DNA of 18,491 bases from assembly GCF_958350005.1 (NCBI RefSeq), contig NZ_CATWFF010000021.1, positions 1 to 18,491 on the forward strand, written 5' to 3'. Position 1 is the stretch's first letter. Each line of letters starts with the position of its first letter. The translations under genes were made by a program, and so were the position numbers. The notes under the pieces were generated by a model that was not told where the DNA came from, made no database searches, and saw nothing but the letters and a program-made list of their open reading frames with translations. Of the stretch, positions 5,745 to 14,174 are shown piece after piece. Origin of the DNA: an uncultured Megasphaera sp. GTDB taxonomy: Bacteria > Bacillota > Negativicutes > Veillonellales > Megasphaeraceae.

Positions 5745-6761
5745 ATGATTATCGTACTGAAACCGAATGCACCGCAGGCATTTGTCGATACACTGACCAA
5801 GATGATTCGTTCCAAAGGACTGCAGATTGATGTGAGCAAAGGTGCCCGCAAGACCATTCTGGGCCTTGTTGGCAATACGTCCGTTCTGGATACGGAACAG
5901 ATCAGCGGCTATGAATATGTCGAACAGGTCGTTCGCGTCGATGCGCCGTACAAACGGGCCAGCCGGGCCTTTCATCCGGAAGATACGGTCATCAATGCAG
6001 GAGGCGTACAGATTGGCGGCAAGAAGCTGGTCGTCATGGCCGGGCCGTGTTCCGTAGAATCACCGGAACAGATTGAAGGCGTAGCCCGGGATATTCAGGC
6101 CTCAGGAGCGACGATGCTTCGCGGCGGTGCTTTCAAGCCGCGGACGTCGCCATACTCCTTCCAGGGACTGCGCGATCAGGGACTGGAAATGCTGTGCGAA
6201 GCCGGGAAGAAAGTACATTTGCCGGTCGTTACGGAAATCATGTCGGCTGATAAAATCGACCTGTTTCTGCAGGACAATGTCGACATCATTCAAATTGGCG
6301 CACGGAATATGCAGAACTTTGACCTCCTCAAGGCAGTCGGCAAAATCCGCAAGCCTGTCCTGCTGAAGCGCGGCCTGTGCGCGACTATTGAAGAATGGCT
6401 CATGTCGGCAGAATACATTATGGCCGGCGGCAACCATGACGTCATCCTCTGCGAACGGGGCATCCGGACTTTTGAAACGTACACACGCAATACCCTGGAT
6501 TTGAGTGCTGTCCTGGCCGTCAAGCAGCTGAGCCACCTGCCGGTCATCGTCGACCCCAGTCATGCTACGGGGAAACGGTGGATGGTAGAGGATCTGGCCA
6601 AAGCGGCCATCGCCGTCGGTGCCGATGGGGTCATGGTAGAAGTACACAACGATCCGGATCATGCCTGGTGCGATGGGGCGCAGTCGATTACGCCGAAGAT
6701 GTTTGACGGGCTCATGCAGTCCCTTCGCCAGATTGCGCCGATTGTAGGACGGGAATTATAG
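5745..6761 (+). CDS. aroF: DAHP synthase, type I-beta with N-terminal regulatory domain
   Basis: This 338-residue enzyme catalyses the same first step as the minus-strand aroG product but belongs to the I-beta subclass. Residues 1-65 form a ferredoxin-like regulatory domain (MIIVLKPNAP onward), as in the Thermotoga enzyme, where it binds Tyr or Phe. The barrel holds AGPCSVES (99-106), KPRTSPYSFQG (131-141), QIGARNMQNF (183-192), LLKRG (206-210), DPSHATG (270-276) and EVH (299-301). No chorismate mutase domain is fused, unlike some Bacillus homologues. An in-frame ATG at 5658 would place the terminator inside the gene. The ATG at 5745, with AAAGGAGG (5727-5734) upstream, is the real start. First gene of the operon. 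Confidence 0.95.
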   Translation: MIIVLKPNAPQAFVDTLTKMIRSKGLQIDVSKGARKTILGLVGNTSVLDTEQISGYEYVEQVVRVDAPYKRASRAFHPEDTVINAGGVQIGGKKLVVMAGPCSVESPEQIEGVARDIQASGATMLRGGAFKPRTSPYSFQGLRDQGLEMLCEAGKKVHLPVVTEIMSADKIDLFLQDNVDIIQIGARNMQNFDLLKAVGKIRKPVLLKRGLCATIEEWLMSAEYIMAGGNHDVILCERGIRTFETYTRNTLDLSAVLAVKQLSHLPVIVDPSHATGKRWMVEDLAKAAIAVGADGVMVEVHNDPDHAWCDGAQSITPKMFDGLMQSLRQIAPIVGREL

Positions 6762-6785
6762 AACGACATAATGGGGGAGTATGGG

Positions 6786-7673
6786 ATGAAACAGGAAGAC
6801 AGCAGGTTCAGCAGAAATCAGACCGTCTGTATTGTCGGCCTCGGCCTCATTGGCGGCTCGTATGCCAAAGGGTTTCGCCGTCTGGGGGTGCAGCATATTC
6901 TGGCTGTGGATATTGATGAACAGGCGCTGAAAGCGGCGAAAGCAGACGGCGTCATCGACGAAGGATATACGGAAGGCTGCCCGGAACTGGCTCAGGCCAG
7001 TGTGGTTATTTTCTGCATGGCTGCCAATACGATGATTCAGTTCATTCGTGATAATGGACATTTCTTTAAGCCCGGAACACTGCTGACTGATGTGGCCGGC
7101 ATTAAAGGGCAGACAGGGGCGGTCATTCAGGAAATACTGCCGCCTGGCCTGGATTTTGTTCCCGGGCACCCTATGGCCGGCAGAGAAGGCCAGGGGTATG
7201 GTATGTCGCGGGCTGAGATTTTTGACGGCGCCAATTACATTATCGTGCCGTGCCGGCATAACCGGCTGGAACATATTCAGCAAATCGAGGCTATGGCCTA
7301 TGCACTGGGCTGTGCTCACGTCGTCACCGTATCGCCGGAAGAACATGACAAGCTCATTGCCTACACGAGCAGTTTGCCCCATGTCCTGGCAACGGCCCTG
7401 GTCAACAGCGAAGCCATGAGTTCCCATACCAAGTATTTTGTCGCCGGCAGCTTCCGTGACGGCACGCGGGTCGCCGACATTAACGCCCCCTTATGGACTA
7501 CCTTGTTTTTAGCCAATAAGGAAAATTTATTGTATGAAATTCAGCGATTCACAGAATCACTGCAGGAATTTGCGCATATGCTGCGGCAGGAAGATGCGGC
7601 GGATATGACGGACTACTTACAAAAAGCCGCCGTGCGGAGAAGGGAATTAGTTCATGAAACACATTCACATTGA
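6786..7673 (+). CDS. tyrA: Prephenate dehydrogenase
   Basis: This 295-residue cytoplasmic enzyme oxidatively decarboxylates prephenate to 4-hydroxyphenylpyruvate for tyrosine synthesis. It has an N-terminal Rossmann domain with VGLGLIGGS (17-25) and an acidic residue in AVDID (about 40-44) that favours NAD+. The HPMAGRE motif (128-134) with the catalytic His follows, then the helical C-terminal domain with HDKLIAYTSSLPH and a DGTRVAD segment. There is no ACT or chorismate mutase domain. An in-frame ATG at 6771 is less likely, because GGGGGAG (6773-6779) is well placed for the ATG at 6786. The 3' end overlaps aroB by 20 bases. Confidence 0.92.
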   Translation: MKQEDSRFSRNQTVCIVGLGLIGGSYAKGFRRLGVQHILAVDIDEQALKAAKADGVIDEGYTEGCPELAQASVVIFCMAANTMIQFIRDNGHFFKPGTLLTDVAGIKGQTGAVIQEILPPGLDFVPGHPMAGREGQGYGMSRAEIFDGANYIIVPCRHNRLEHIQQIEAMAYALGCAHVVTVSPEEHDKLIAYTSSLPHVLATALVNSEAMSSHTKYFVAGSFRDGTRVADINAPLWTTLFLANKENLLYEIQRFTESLQEFAHMLRQEDAADMTDYLQKAAVRRRELVHETHSH

Positions 7674-8727
7674 TTTAGGCAAGGACTCCTATGATATTCA
7701 TATTGAAAACGGTCTCCTCGACAGGGCAGGAGAATTTATTCGCAATATGACAAAGTCCCGGACCCTGGCCGTCATCAGCGATACAACGGTGGATTCGCTG
7801 TATGGGGACCGGCTGGAACGGTCTCTGACGGGCGAAGGATTTCGCGTTCACCGCATCGTATTTCCGGCAGGAGAAGAGCATAAATGTGCCAGCTCCCTGC
7901 TGACGCTGTACCAGCAGCTGTCCGATGCCGGTGTAACGCGGAGCGACTACATCATCGCCTTTGGCGGCGGCGTCGTCGGTGATCTGGGCGGGTTTGCGGC
8001 AGCTACGTTTCTGCGGGGTATTCCGTTCATCCAGATTCCTACGACCATTATTGCCCAGGTCGACAGCAGCGTCGGCGGCAAGGTCGGCATCGACCTGCCG
8101 AGCGGGAAGAATCAGGCCGGCAGCTTCTATCAGCCCAAAGGCGTCCTCATCGATCCGGAACTGCTGCGGTCCCTGCCGGTACGGTTTATTCACGACGGCA
8201 TGGGCGAAGTCATTAAGTACGGCTGCATTCACGATGTAAAGCTGTTTGAACTGCTGGAAACGCTGAATGATAAAACGATTTTTCCGTACTGGGAAGAAAT
8301 TATTGAACGGTGCTGTACCAGCAAAGCCCGTCTGGTCGAACGGGATGTCCTCGATTTAGGGGAACGGATGATGCTGAATTTTGGCCACACCATTGGCCAT
8401 GCTATTGAAGGCTGTTATGGATTTGGCCATTATACGCACGGTGAAGGCGTTGCTGCCGGCATGTCCATGCTGACTGGCGTGACCGAAGCTATGGGGCTGA
8501 CCGAAGCCGGAACGACGGCCCGTCTCCGCAAGGTGCTGGAGCAGTATGGACTGCCTGTAGACGTAACGGCGTCGGCTGAAGAGCTGCTGCCTTATATTTC
8601 CAATGATAAAAAGATGCGCGGCAATCATATGACGCTGATTATTTTAAAAGCCATCGGCCAGTGCCGGCTGCTGCCGCTGGCAGCAGAAGACCTGCCCAAG
8701 TATATACGAAAGAGAGAAAACCAATGA
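7654..8727 (+). CDS. aroB: 3-Dehydroquinate synthase
   Basis: This 357-residue enzyme converts DAHP to 3-dehydroquinate using NAD+ and a divalent metal, the second shikimate step. It shows PAGEEHK (71-77), the glycine-rich GGGVVGDLGGF (104-114), IPTTIIAQVDSSVGGK (128-143), GKNQAGSFYQP, the metal ligand Glu in GEVIKYG, and the NFGHTIGHAIE metal His motif with a second His in HGEGVAAG. Length is normal. The start at 7654 lies inside the tyrA end, with AGAAGGGA upstream. The TGA stop overlaps the aroA start as ATGA. Confidence 0.96.
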   Translation: MKHIHIDLGKDSYDIHIENGLLDRAGEFIRNMTKSRTLAVISDTTVDSLYGDRLERSLTGEGFRVHRIVFPAGEEHKCASSLLTLYQQLSDAGVTRSDYIIAFGGGVVGDLGGFAAATFLRGIPFIQIPTTIIAQVDSSVGGKVGIDLPSGKNQAGSFYQPKGVLIDPELLRSLPVRFIHDGMGEVIKYGCIHDVKLFELLETLNDKTIFPYWEEIIERCCTSKARLVERDVLDLGERMMLNFGHTIGHAIEGCYGFGHYTHGEGVAAGMSMLTGVTEAMGLTEAGTTARLRKVLEQYGLPVDVTASAEELLPYISNDKKMRGNHMTLIILKAIGQCRLLPLAAEDLPKYIRKRENQ

Positions 8728-10007
8728 ATGTAGTCATTACTCCCCATACCCTGCAGGGAACGGTAGAAGCGCCGTCGTCCAAAAGCATTGGTCACCGCGA
8801 CCTTATCTGCGCAGCCCTGGCAGACGGTGAAAGCGTTGTCGATAACATTTCTCCTTCCCAGGATATTGAAGCGACCTGCCAGATTCTGCAGGCCTTCGGT
8901 GCAGATATACAGGAAATTCCCTCCAGCCATCCCGGCCGGGCTGCATACTGTGTGCGCGGCGGCCTGAAGCGGCAGGACCAGCCGCTTTCGGTTAATGCCA
9001 ATGAATCGGGCTCGACGCTGCGGTTTCTGATTCCCGTCGGCATTCTGAGCGGCAATACCGTAACCTTTCATGGACAGGGCCGTCTGGCCAAACGGCCCCT
9101 TGCGCCATATTATACAATATTTGATGAAAAGCATATTGCCTATACGACGACAGACGGCGCTCTGCCCCTGACCGTGCACGGAACGCTGCGCCCAGGCCGA
9201 TATGCCCTGGCCGGCGACGTGAGCTCCCAGTTCTTTACGGGTTTGCTTATGACGCTGCCCCTGTTGTCTGGTGACTCCCATCTGCAGAGCACGACGCCGC
9301 TGGAATCGGCAAGTTATGTCAACATGACCATTGACTGCCTGACCCAGCACGGTATTCAGATCGACAAAGACTGGAACGGTTCTTATCATATTCCGGGAAA
9401 TCAGCAGTACCGCAATGGCGAATATGTCGTTGAAGGAGACTATTCACAGGCGGCATTCTGGTTATCTGCAGGGACACTGGGAAAAGCCATTTGCTGCACC
9501 GGTCTGCGGCCTCATTCTTCCCAGGGCGATGAAGTTATCGTCTCCATTATCCGGCAAATGGGCGGTCAGATTGAAGGAAAGACGGAACTGACTGCCTGCC
9601 CGTCCCTGCTGGAAGGCCGCGTCATCGACGTGGAAGACTGCCCCGATCTGGTGCCGGTGCTGACCGTACTGGCAACGTGCAGCAAAGGGATTACGCGGAT
9701 TATCAATGCCGGCCGGGTGCGGCTGAAAGAATGCGATCGCCTTCATGCTATTGCGACGGAACTGAACAAACTGGGAGCCGATGTGGAAGAAGAACCGGAA
9801 GGGCTGATTATTCACGGCGTATCTGGCCTGACCGGCGGCCGCGTCAGCGGCTGGAACGACCACCGCATCGCCATGGCCCTGGCTGTAGCATCGCAGCGGT
9901 GCAGCGGCACCCTGGTCATAGAAGGCGCCGAATGCGTGCGCAAATCGTACCCCGAATTTTGGCAGGATTTCGCCAGCTTAGGCGGCATATACCGGCAGGA
10001 GGATTAG
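8724..10007 (+). CDS. aroA: 5-Enolpyruvylshikimate-3-phosphate (EPSP) synthase
   Basis: This 427-residue enzyme transfers enolpyruvate from PEP to shikimate 3-phosphate. It contains SSKSIGHR (18-25), NESGSTLRF (93-101), DVSSQFFTGLLM, EGDYSQAAFW, RLKECDR, WNDHRIAMA and a C-terminal KSYPEFW, all expected for the family. The PEP-loop reads NESGSTLRF where the E. coli enzyme has GNAGTAMRP, so Phe replaces the conserved Pro, and SKSIGHR has Gly at the usual Ser/Thr position. A longer in-frame ATG at 8661 is rejected: it would lie deep inside aroB, while the ATG at 8724 forms the standard 4-base ATGA coupling with the aroB stop codon. Confidence 0.95.
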   Translation: MNVVITPHTLQGTVEAPSSKSIGHRDLICAALADGESVVDNISPSQDIEATCQILQAFGADIQEIPSSHPGRAAYCVRGGLKRQDQPLSVNANESGSTLRFLIPVGILSGNTVTFHGQGRLAKRPLAPYYTIFDEKHIAYTTTDGALPLTVHGTLRPGRYALAGDVSSQFFTGLLMTLPLLSGDSHLQSTTPLESASYVNMTIDCLTQHGIQIDKDWNGSYHIPGNQQYRNGEYVVEGDYSQAAFWLSAGTLGKAICCTGLRPHSSQGDEVIVSIIRQMGGQIEGKTELTACPSLLEGRVIDVEDCPDLVPVLTVLATCSKGITRIINAGRVRLKECDRLHAIATELNKLGADVEEEPEGLIIHGVSGLTGGRVSGWNDHRIAMALAVASQRCSGTLVIEGAECVRKSYPEFWQDFASLGGIYRQED

Positions 10008-10010
10008 AAG

Positions 10011-11099
10011 ATGAACACAATTGGCAAGACTATTACTCTGACTGTATTTGGCGAATCCCACGGCGCTTCTATCGGTGCCGTCCTGGATGGCCTTCCGGCA
10101 GGAGAAGTCATTGACTGGGACGGTGTGCGTCAGGAAATGGCCCGCCGTGCGCCAGGCCGCAATGATATGTCTACGGCACGGGTGGAAAAAGACGCTTTTG
10201 TCATTCAAAGCGGATTTTTTAACGGCCATACGACGGGAACGCCTTTATGCATGGTCATTCAAAACGGCGATCACCGTTCCAAAGATTACGATCAGCTGCG
10301 CCATCTGATGCGCCCCGGTCACGCCGATTACAGCGGCAATATTCGCTACGGCGGCTATAACGACTACCGCGGCGGCGGCCATTTTTCCGGCCGTCTCACA
10401 GCGCCCATTGTCTTTGCCGGCGCCGTAGCTTCACAGATACTGGCTCGCCGCGGCATTACTGTAGGCTCTCATATTCTGCAAATTCAGCACGTTGTAGACC
10501 GCAGGTTTTCTCCTGTCGGTGAAACGGCAGAGACCTTGCGTTCTCTGAAGGCAGAAACGCTGCCAGTACTGAATAAAGGCTGCGCACCTATGATGGCTGA
10601 AGCCATTCGTGCAGCCAAAGAAGATCTCGATTCTGTCGGCGGCATCATCGAGTGCATGGCTGTAGGTCTTCCTGCCGGTGTGGGCGATCCCATGTTTGAT
10701 TCCGTAGAAAGTCATCTCAGCCAGATGATGTTTTCCATTCCGGCAGTCAAAGCCATTGAATTTGGCGATGGCTTTGCCTTTGCCGGCATGAAAGGTTCGG
10801 AAGGCAATGATTCCTTCTATTACGACGGTACGGCAGTCAAAACGCGGACGAACCATAACGGCGGTATTAACGGCGGCATTACCAACGGCATGCCTGTCGT
10901 CTTCCGCGTCGCTGTTAAGCCGACGCCGTCGATCAGCAAACCGCAGGAAACGATTGATTTGGATACGAAAAAGAACTGCACCCTGGAAATTAAAGGCCGC
11001 CATGATCCCTGCATCGTCCAGCGTGCCGTGCCGGTCGTCGAAGCGGCAACAGCCTGGACGCTGCTGGATCTGCTGCTGACGGCACAGCAGGGGAGGTAA
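10011..11099 (+). CDS. aroC: Chorismate synthase
   Basis: This 362-residue FMN-dependent enzyme makes chorismate by 1,4-elimination of phosphate from EPSP, the last common step. Signatures are FGESHG (13-18), RRAPGRNDMSTARVE (45-59), RPGHAD (101-106), GGGHFSGR (121-128) and HNGGINGGITNG followed by VKPTPSI, all at expected spacing. It has no fused flavin reductase domain, so reduced FMN must come from a separate enzyme. It starts 3 bases after the aroA stop, with GGAGG inside the end of aroA. Its TAA overlaps an ATG at 11099 that is probably not used. Confidence 0.97.
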   Translation: MNTIGKTITLTVFGESHGASIGAVLDGLPAGEVIDWDGVRQEMARRAPGRNDMSTARVEKDAFVIQSGFFNGHTTGTPLCMVIQNGDHRSKDYDQLRHLMRPGHADYSGNIRYGGYNDYRGGGHFSGRLTAPIVFAGAVASQILARRGITVGSHILQIQHVVDRRFSPVGETAETLRSLKAETLPVLNKGCAPMMAEAIRAAKEDLDSVGGIIECMAVGLPAGVGDPMFDSVESHLSQMMFSIPAVKAIEFGDGFAFAGMKGSEGNDSFYYDGTAVKTRTNHNGGINGGITNGMPVVFRVAVKPTPSISKPQETIDLDTKKNCTLEIKGRHDPCIVQRAVPVVEAATAWTLLDLLLTAQQGR

Positions 11100-11104
11100 T
11101 GGCC

Positions 11105-11998
11105 ATGACGGAAACGATAGGTGCAGAACCGATTCGCATTGCCTGCTTCGGTGCTCCTGGTTCGTACAGTGCCCAGGCTATGGAAGACAGCTTTCAGGGA
11201 CAGCAGATTGCACCGACCTTTTGCGATCATTTTGAAGACGTTATTCAGACCGTTGCTTCCGGCACTGTGCAGTATGGTGTTGTGCCTATTGAAAATTCTT
11301 CGACTGGCGGCATTACGGAAGTATACGATTTAATCCATAAATATGATTGTCATATTGTAGGCGAAAAGTACGTCAAAATAGAGCATCATCTGCTGGCTCT
11401 TCCTGGTGTGAGTCTGGAGGATATCCGCACTGTCTATTCCCATCCCCAGGGACTGGCCCAGTGCCGGGACTTCCTGAAACACCACAGCCAGTGGAAGCTG
11501 AATCCCTATTTCAGCACGGCTCAGAGTGCCGAACTTGTGGCGAAGATGCAGCGAAAGGATACGGCAGCTATTGCCAATACGACAGCTGCCAGACTATATC
11601 ACCTGGATATTCTGCAGTCAGCCATTAATGATAATACAACGAATTTTACCCGTTTTTTTGTCATTGCCGCACAGGATGAAGAACGAGAAGGACGCAATAA
11701 GATTACCCTCGTTCTTACAGTACGGCACGAACCAGGTGCGTTATACCATGTGTTAGGCTATTTCTTTTATAATGGCATGAATATGACCCATCTGGAGTCG
11801 CGGCCTATTAAGGGACGGCCTTTTGAATATTTCTTCCATATTGATGTTATGGGAGATTTACAGGACCCCGGAATTGCCCGGGCTCTGGACGATTTAAGCA
11901 AGCATTGCAGTTATTTGAAAATATTGGGAAACTATCCGGCAGATAGAGGAGGAATTGCAGATGAAATTAGGAGTGATCGGGGGAAAATTGGGACATAG
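11105..11998 (+). CDS. pheA: Prephenate dehydratase with C-terminal ACT domain
   Basis: This 297-residue monofunctional enzyme converts prephenate to phenylpyruvate for phenylalanine synthesis. The catalytic part (about 10-190) has FGAPGSYS (15-22), VVPIENSSTGGI (59-70) and the NFTRF motif (180-184) with the catalytic Thr. The ACT domain (about 200-277) has GALYHVL (211-217) and ESRP (231-234), the residues that bind feedback Phe. There is no chorismate mutase domain. GGGAGG (11091-11096) is 8 bases from ATG 11105 but only 2 from the in-frame ATG 11099, so 11105 is chosen. The last 38 bases overlap aroE, giving a basic C-terminal tail. Confidence 0.94.
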   Translation: MTETIGAEPIRIACFGAPGSYSAQAMEDSFQGQQIAPTFCDHFEDVIQTVASGTVQYGVVPIENSSTGGITEVYDLIHKYDCHIVGEKYVKIEHHLLALPGVSLEDIRTVYSHPQGLAQCRDFLKHHSQWKLNPYFSTAQSAELVAKMQRKDTAAIANTTAARLYHLDILQSAINDNTTNFTRFFVIAAQDEEREGRNKITLVLTVRHEPGALYHVLGYFFYNGMNMTHLESRPIKGRPFEYFFHIDVMGDLQDPGIARALDDLSKHCSYLKILGNYPADRGGIADEIRSDRGKIGT

Positions 11999-12791
11999 CT
12001 GTTCACCGGCTATTCACGAGAAGTTATTCAAGATTTTGCATGAACAGACACAGCATCAATATGGATTATTGGAAATGGACCGCAACGATATACCCAATGA
12101 GCTGCAGCGTCTCAACGCAGAGCATTATACGGGAATGAACGTTACCATTCCCTATAAGCTGGACGTCATGCCCTTTCTGACGGATATATCGCGGGAAGCC
12201 CGTATTATCGGCGCTGTCAATACCATTCATATTACCGATAAAGGATGTTTTGGCTATAATACGGATTACAGCGGATTTGGCCGGTCTCTGGACCATGCCG
12301 GCATTGCTGTTTCCGGAAAGAACTGCGTTGTCCTCGGCACTGGCGGTGCGGCCCGGGCCATTATGCAGTATCTGGCCGATCATGGTGCAGCCAGTATGAC
12401 TGTCGTGTCCCGCTGTCCCCACAGAAAGCCGGACTTTGATACGTTCAGCCATCATGTCGATGCAGAGCTGATTAATTATGCAGAACTGTCTCGCCGCAAA
12501 CGTGCCGATGTCCTCATCAACTGCACGCCTGTAGGCATGTTCCCTGACGTCGACTCGTCACCGATTACGGAAGAACTGACGGCCCGGTATCCGGCTGTTG
12601 TCGATTTGATTTACAATCCGAAAGATACGAAAATCCTGCAGTATGCGAAGAAGCACGGTGCCGTTACGCTGAACGGCATGTACATGCTTGTCGCCCAGGC
12701 TATTGGCTCGGAAGAAATCTGGATGGGACGCCATATTGAATCATCTGTCATTGAACAAATTGCGAAGGAGATGGAACACTACTATGACTAA
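11961..12791 (+). CDS. aroE: Shikimate dehydrogenase (biosynthetic)
   Basis: This 276-residue enzyme reduces 3-dehydroshikimate to shikimate. It shows GHSCSPAIH (11-19, substrate carboxylate Ser residues), NVTIPYK (60-66, catalytic Lys66), GAVNT (84-88), NTD (100-102, catalytic Asp102), the dinucleotide loop GTGGAAR (126-132), INCTPVGM and NGMYMLVAQA near the end. AGAGGAGG (11945-11952) lies 8 bases before ATG 11961. A TTG at 11955 is less likely. It overlaps the end of pheA by 38 bases and aroK by 8. It differs clearly from the second dehydrogenase at 15418-16296. Confidence 0.94.
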   Translation: MKLGVIGGKLGHSCSPAIHEKLFKILHEQTQHQYGLLEMDRNDIPNELQRLNAEHYTGMNVTIPYKLDVMPFLTDISREARIIGAVNTIHITDKGCFGYNTDYSGFGRSLDHAGIAVSGKNCVVLGTGGAARAIMQYLADHGAASMTVVSRCPHRKPDFDTFSHHVDAELINYAELSRRKRADVLINCTPVGMFPDVDSSPITEELTARYPAVVDLIYNPKDTKILQYAKKHGAVTLNGMYMLVAQAIGSEEIWMGRHIESSVIEQIAKEMEHYYD

Positions 12792-13296
12792 AGAACAGAA
12801 AAATATCATCATTATCGGCATGCCGGGAAGCGGCAAAACTACTTTTGGCAAAGCTCTGGCCCAGCGTCTGCAGCGGGAATTTATCGACGCCGATGATTTC
12901 ATTGTTCAGCAGGAAGGGAAGACGATTAAAGAATTGTTTGCAGTCAGCGAAGACTGCTTCCGCGATGCTGAAACCCGGTCGAGCCAGGCTCTGGCAGCCA
13001 AACGGGGCATTGTCGTCGCCTGCGGCGGCGGTGTCGTCAAACGGCCGGTTAATATCGACATTTTCAGACAGACCGGCATTATTATCTTCATCGACCGTGC
13101 GCCGGACGACATCGTATCAGACGTAGATGTATCGACGCGGCCCCTGTTGAAGGACGGCAAGCAGAAAGTATATGATTTGTATAATGAACGGATTGATATG
13201 TACCGTAAATCTGCCGATTATACGATTCCTAATCACAAGAGTATAGAAGAAGTACTCGATGATTTGACGGCATTGGTTCAGTCGTTGGAAAAGTAA
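12784..13296 (+). CDS. aroK: Shikimate kinase
   Basis: This 170-residue ATP-dependent kinase phosphorylates shikimate at O3. It has a Walker A loop GMPGSGKT (12-19), DADD (35-38) and FRDAETR (59-65) for shikimate binding, CGGGVV (80-85), and the TRPLL lid segment (118-122) with the conserved Arg. It lacks any fused domain. The ATG at 12784 overlaps the aroE stop by 8 bases; the likely ribosome binding site AAGGAG (12765-12770) is somewhat distant at 13 bases, consistent with coupled translation. Last gene of the plus-strand aromatic operon. Confidence 0.93.
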   Translation: MTKEQKNIIIIGMPGSGKTTFGKALAQRLQREFIDADDFIVQQEGKTIKELFAVSEDCFRDAETRSSQALAAKRGIVVACGGGVVKRPVNIDIFRQTGIIIFIDRAPDDIVSDVDVSTRPLLKDGKQKVYDLYNERIDMYRKSADYTIPNHKSIEEVLDDLTALVQSLEK

Positions 13297-13336
13297 TTAT
13301 CTATTTTTTCATTTATGTGTCATGATGTTGGGATAT

Positions 13337-13379
13337 AATAAAAAGGTTCGCTGACTTTAGGCCAACGAACCTTTTTATT
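13337..13379. terminator. Bidirectional terminator closing the aro operon and the quinate/shikimate operon
   Basis: AATAAAAAGGTTCG (13337-13350) pairs perfectly with CGAACCTTTTTATT (13366-13379) across a 15-base loop. It has a T-tract on each strand. It lies between the convergent stops of aroK (13296) and aroD (13398). Confidence 0.92.
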
Positions 13380-13397
13380 ATTTTTACAACTGTGTGA

Positions 13398-14144
13398 TTA
13401 GTGAAGAGCGCGTAAAATCATCTGCAGTGTTGATACTTCGATTTGTCCGGGAGCAGATGCTTTTTTTGCGGAGCCAAACGTGAGGGCGGAGCCAAAGGTT
13501 TCTCCGCTGATTCGGCTGACAGCTCCTAATTTTCCCATGGACATTGTAATAATAGGTTCATCAGGATACTGTGATTTTACGGATTCCGTAGCGCTGAGAA
13601 GCGTCAGGACATCTTTTGCAGACTGGGGCATGCAGGCAAGTTTTGCCACATCGGCGCCCAGCTTTTTCATGCCAATGAGCCGTTCGGTGATTTCGTCAAA
13701 AGATGGGGTCTTGTCAAAGTCGTGATTGCTCATGATAACAGTGATGCCATGTTTTTTTGCAATGTCCAGCGTTGTTTTAATGCTGTCGTGGTTACGGAAG
13801 TATTCTATATCAACTGCGTCAACCTTTCCGCTTTCGATTGCATATTGGATTAATTCGAAGTAGTATGCTTCTGGAACAGCTGTTTCGCCGCCTTCTTCTT
13901 TTGTGCGGAAGGTAAATAAAATTGCACTATTAGGCAATTCGGTGCGGACAGCTTCTATGGCAGTACCGATTGCATCTAACGATGTAACATCTGTCAAGAA
14001 ATCAATGCGCAGTTCTACGACATCATATATTTTATCCTGTAAATAACGGCATTCCTGAACTAATTCATCAACTGTACGGCCGACAATGGGGACACAAATT
14101 TTAGGCATGCCATTGTCTAAGGTAACATTACCAACTTTTATCAT
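13398..14144 (-). CDS. aroD: 3-Dehydroquinate dehydratase, type I
   Basis: This 248-residue class I enzyme dehydrates 3-dehydroquinate to 3-dehydroshikimate through a Schiff base. Visible are ELR (44-46), TFR (78-80), SNHDF with His141, VAKLACMP with the Schiff-base Lys168, SMGKLGAVSRISG and APGQ (231-234). Length fits the class. AGGAGG lies 6 bases before ATG at 14144; an upstream in-frame ATG at 14168 has no such site. It is last in the minus-strand operon, 30 bases after the transporter gene. It is the only dehydroquinate dehydratase in the window, so it may serve both quinate use and aromatic synthesis, although its operon context is catabolic. Confidence 0.95.
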   Translation of the reverse strand: MIKVGNVTLDNGMPKICVPIVGRTVDELVQECRYLQDKIYDVVELRIDFLTDVTSLDAIGTAIEAVRTELPNSAILFTFRTKEEGGETAVPEAYYFELIQYAIESGKVDAVDIEYFRNHDSIKTTLDIAKKHGITVIMSNHDFDKTPSFDEITERLIGMKKLGADVAKLACMPQSAKDVLTLLSATESVKSQYPDEPIITMSMGKLGAVSRISGETFGSALTFGSAKKASAPGQIEVSTLQMILRALH

Positions 14145-14174
14145 AGTATACCTCCTGGTTTGAATCAATACGAG

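Noticed and set aside
8661..8723. N-terminal extension of aroA from an ATG at 8661.
   Set aside because: It would overlap aroB by 67 bases and adds residues not seen in EPSP synthases. The ATG at 8724 gives the usual 4-base overlap.
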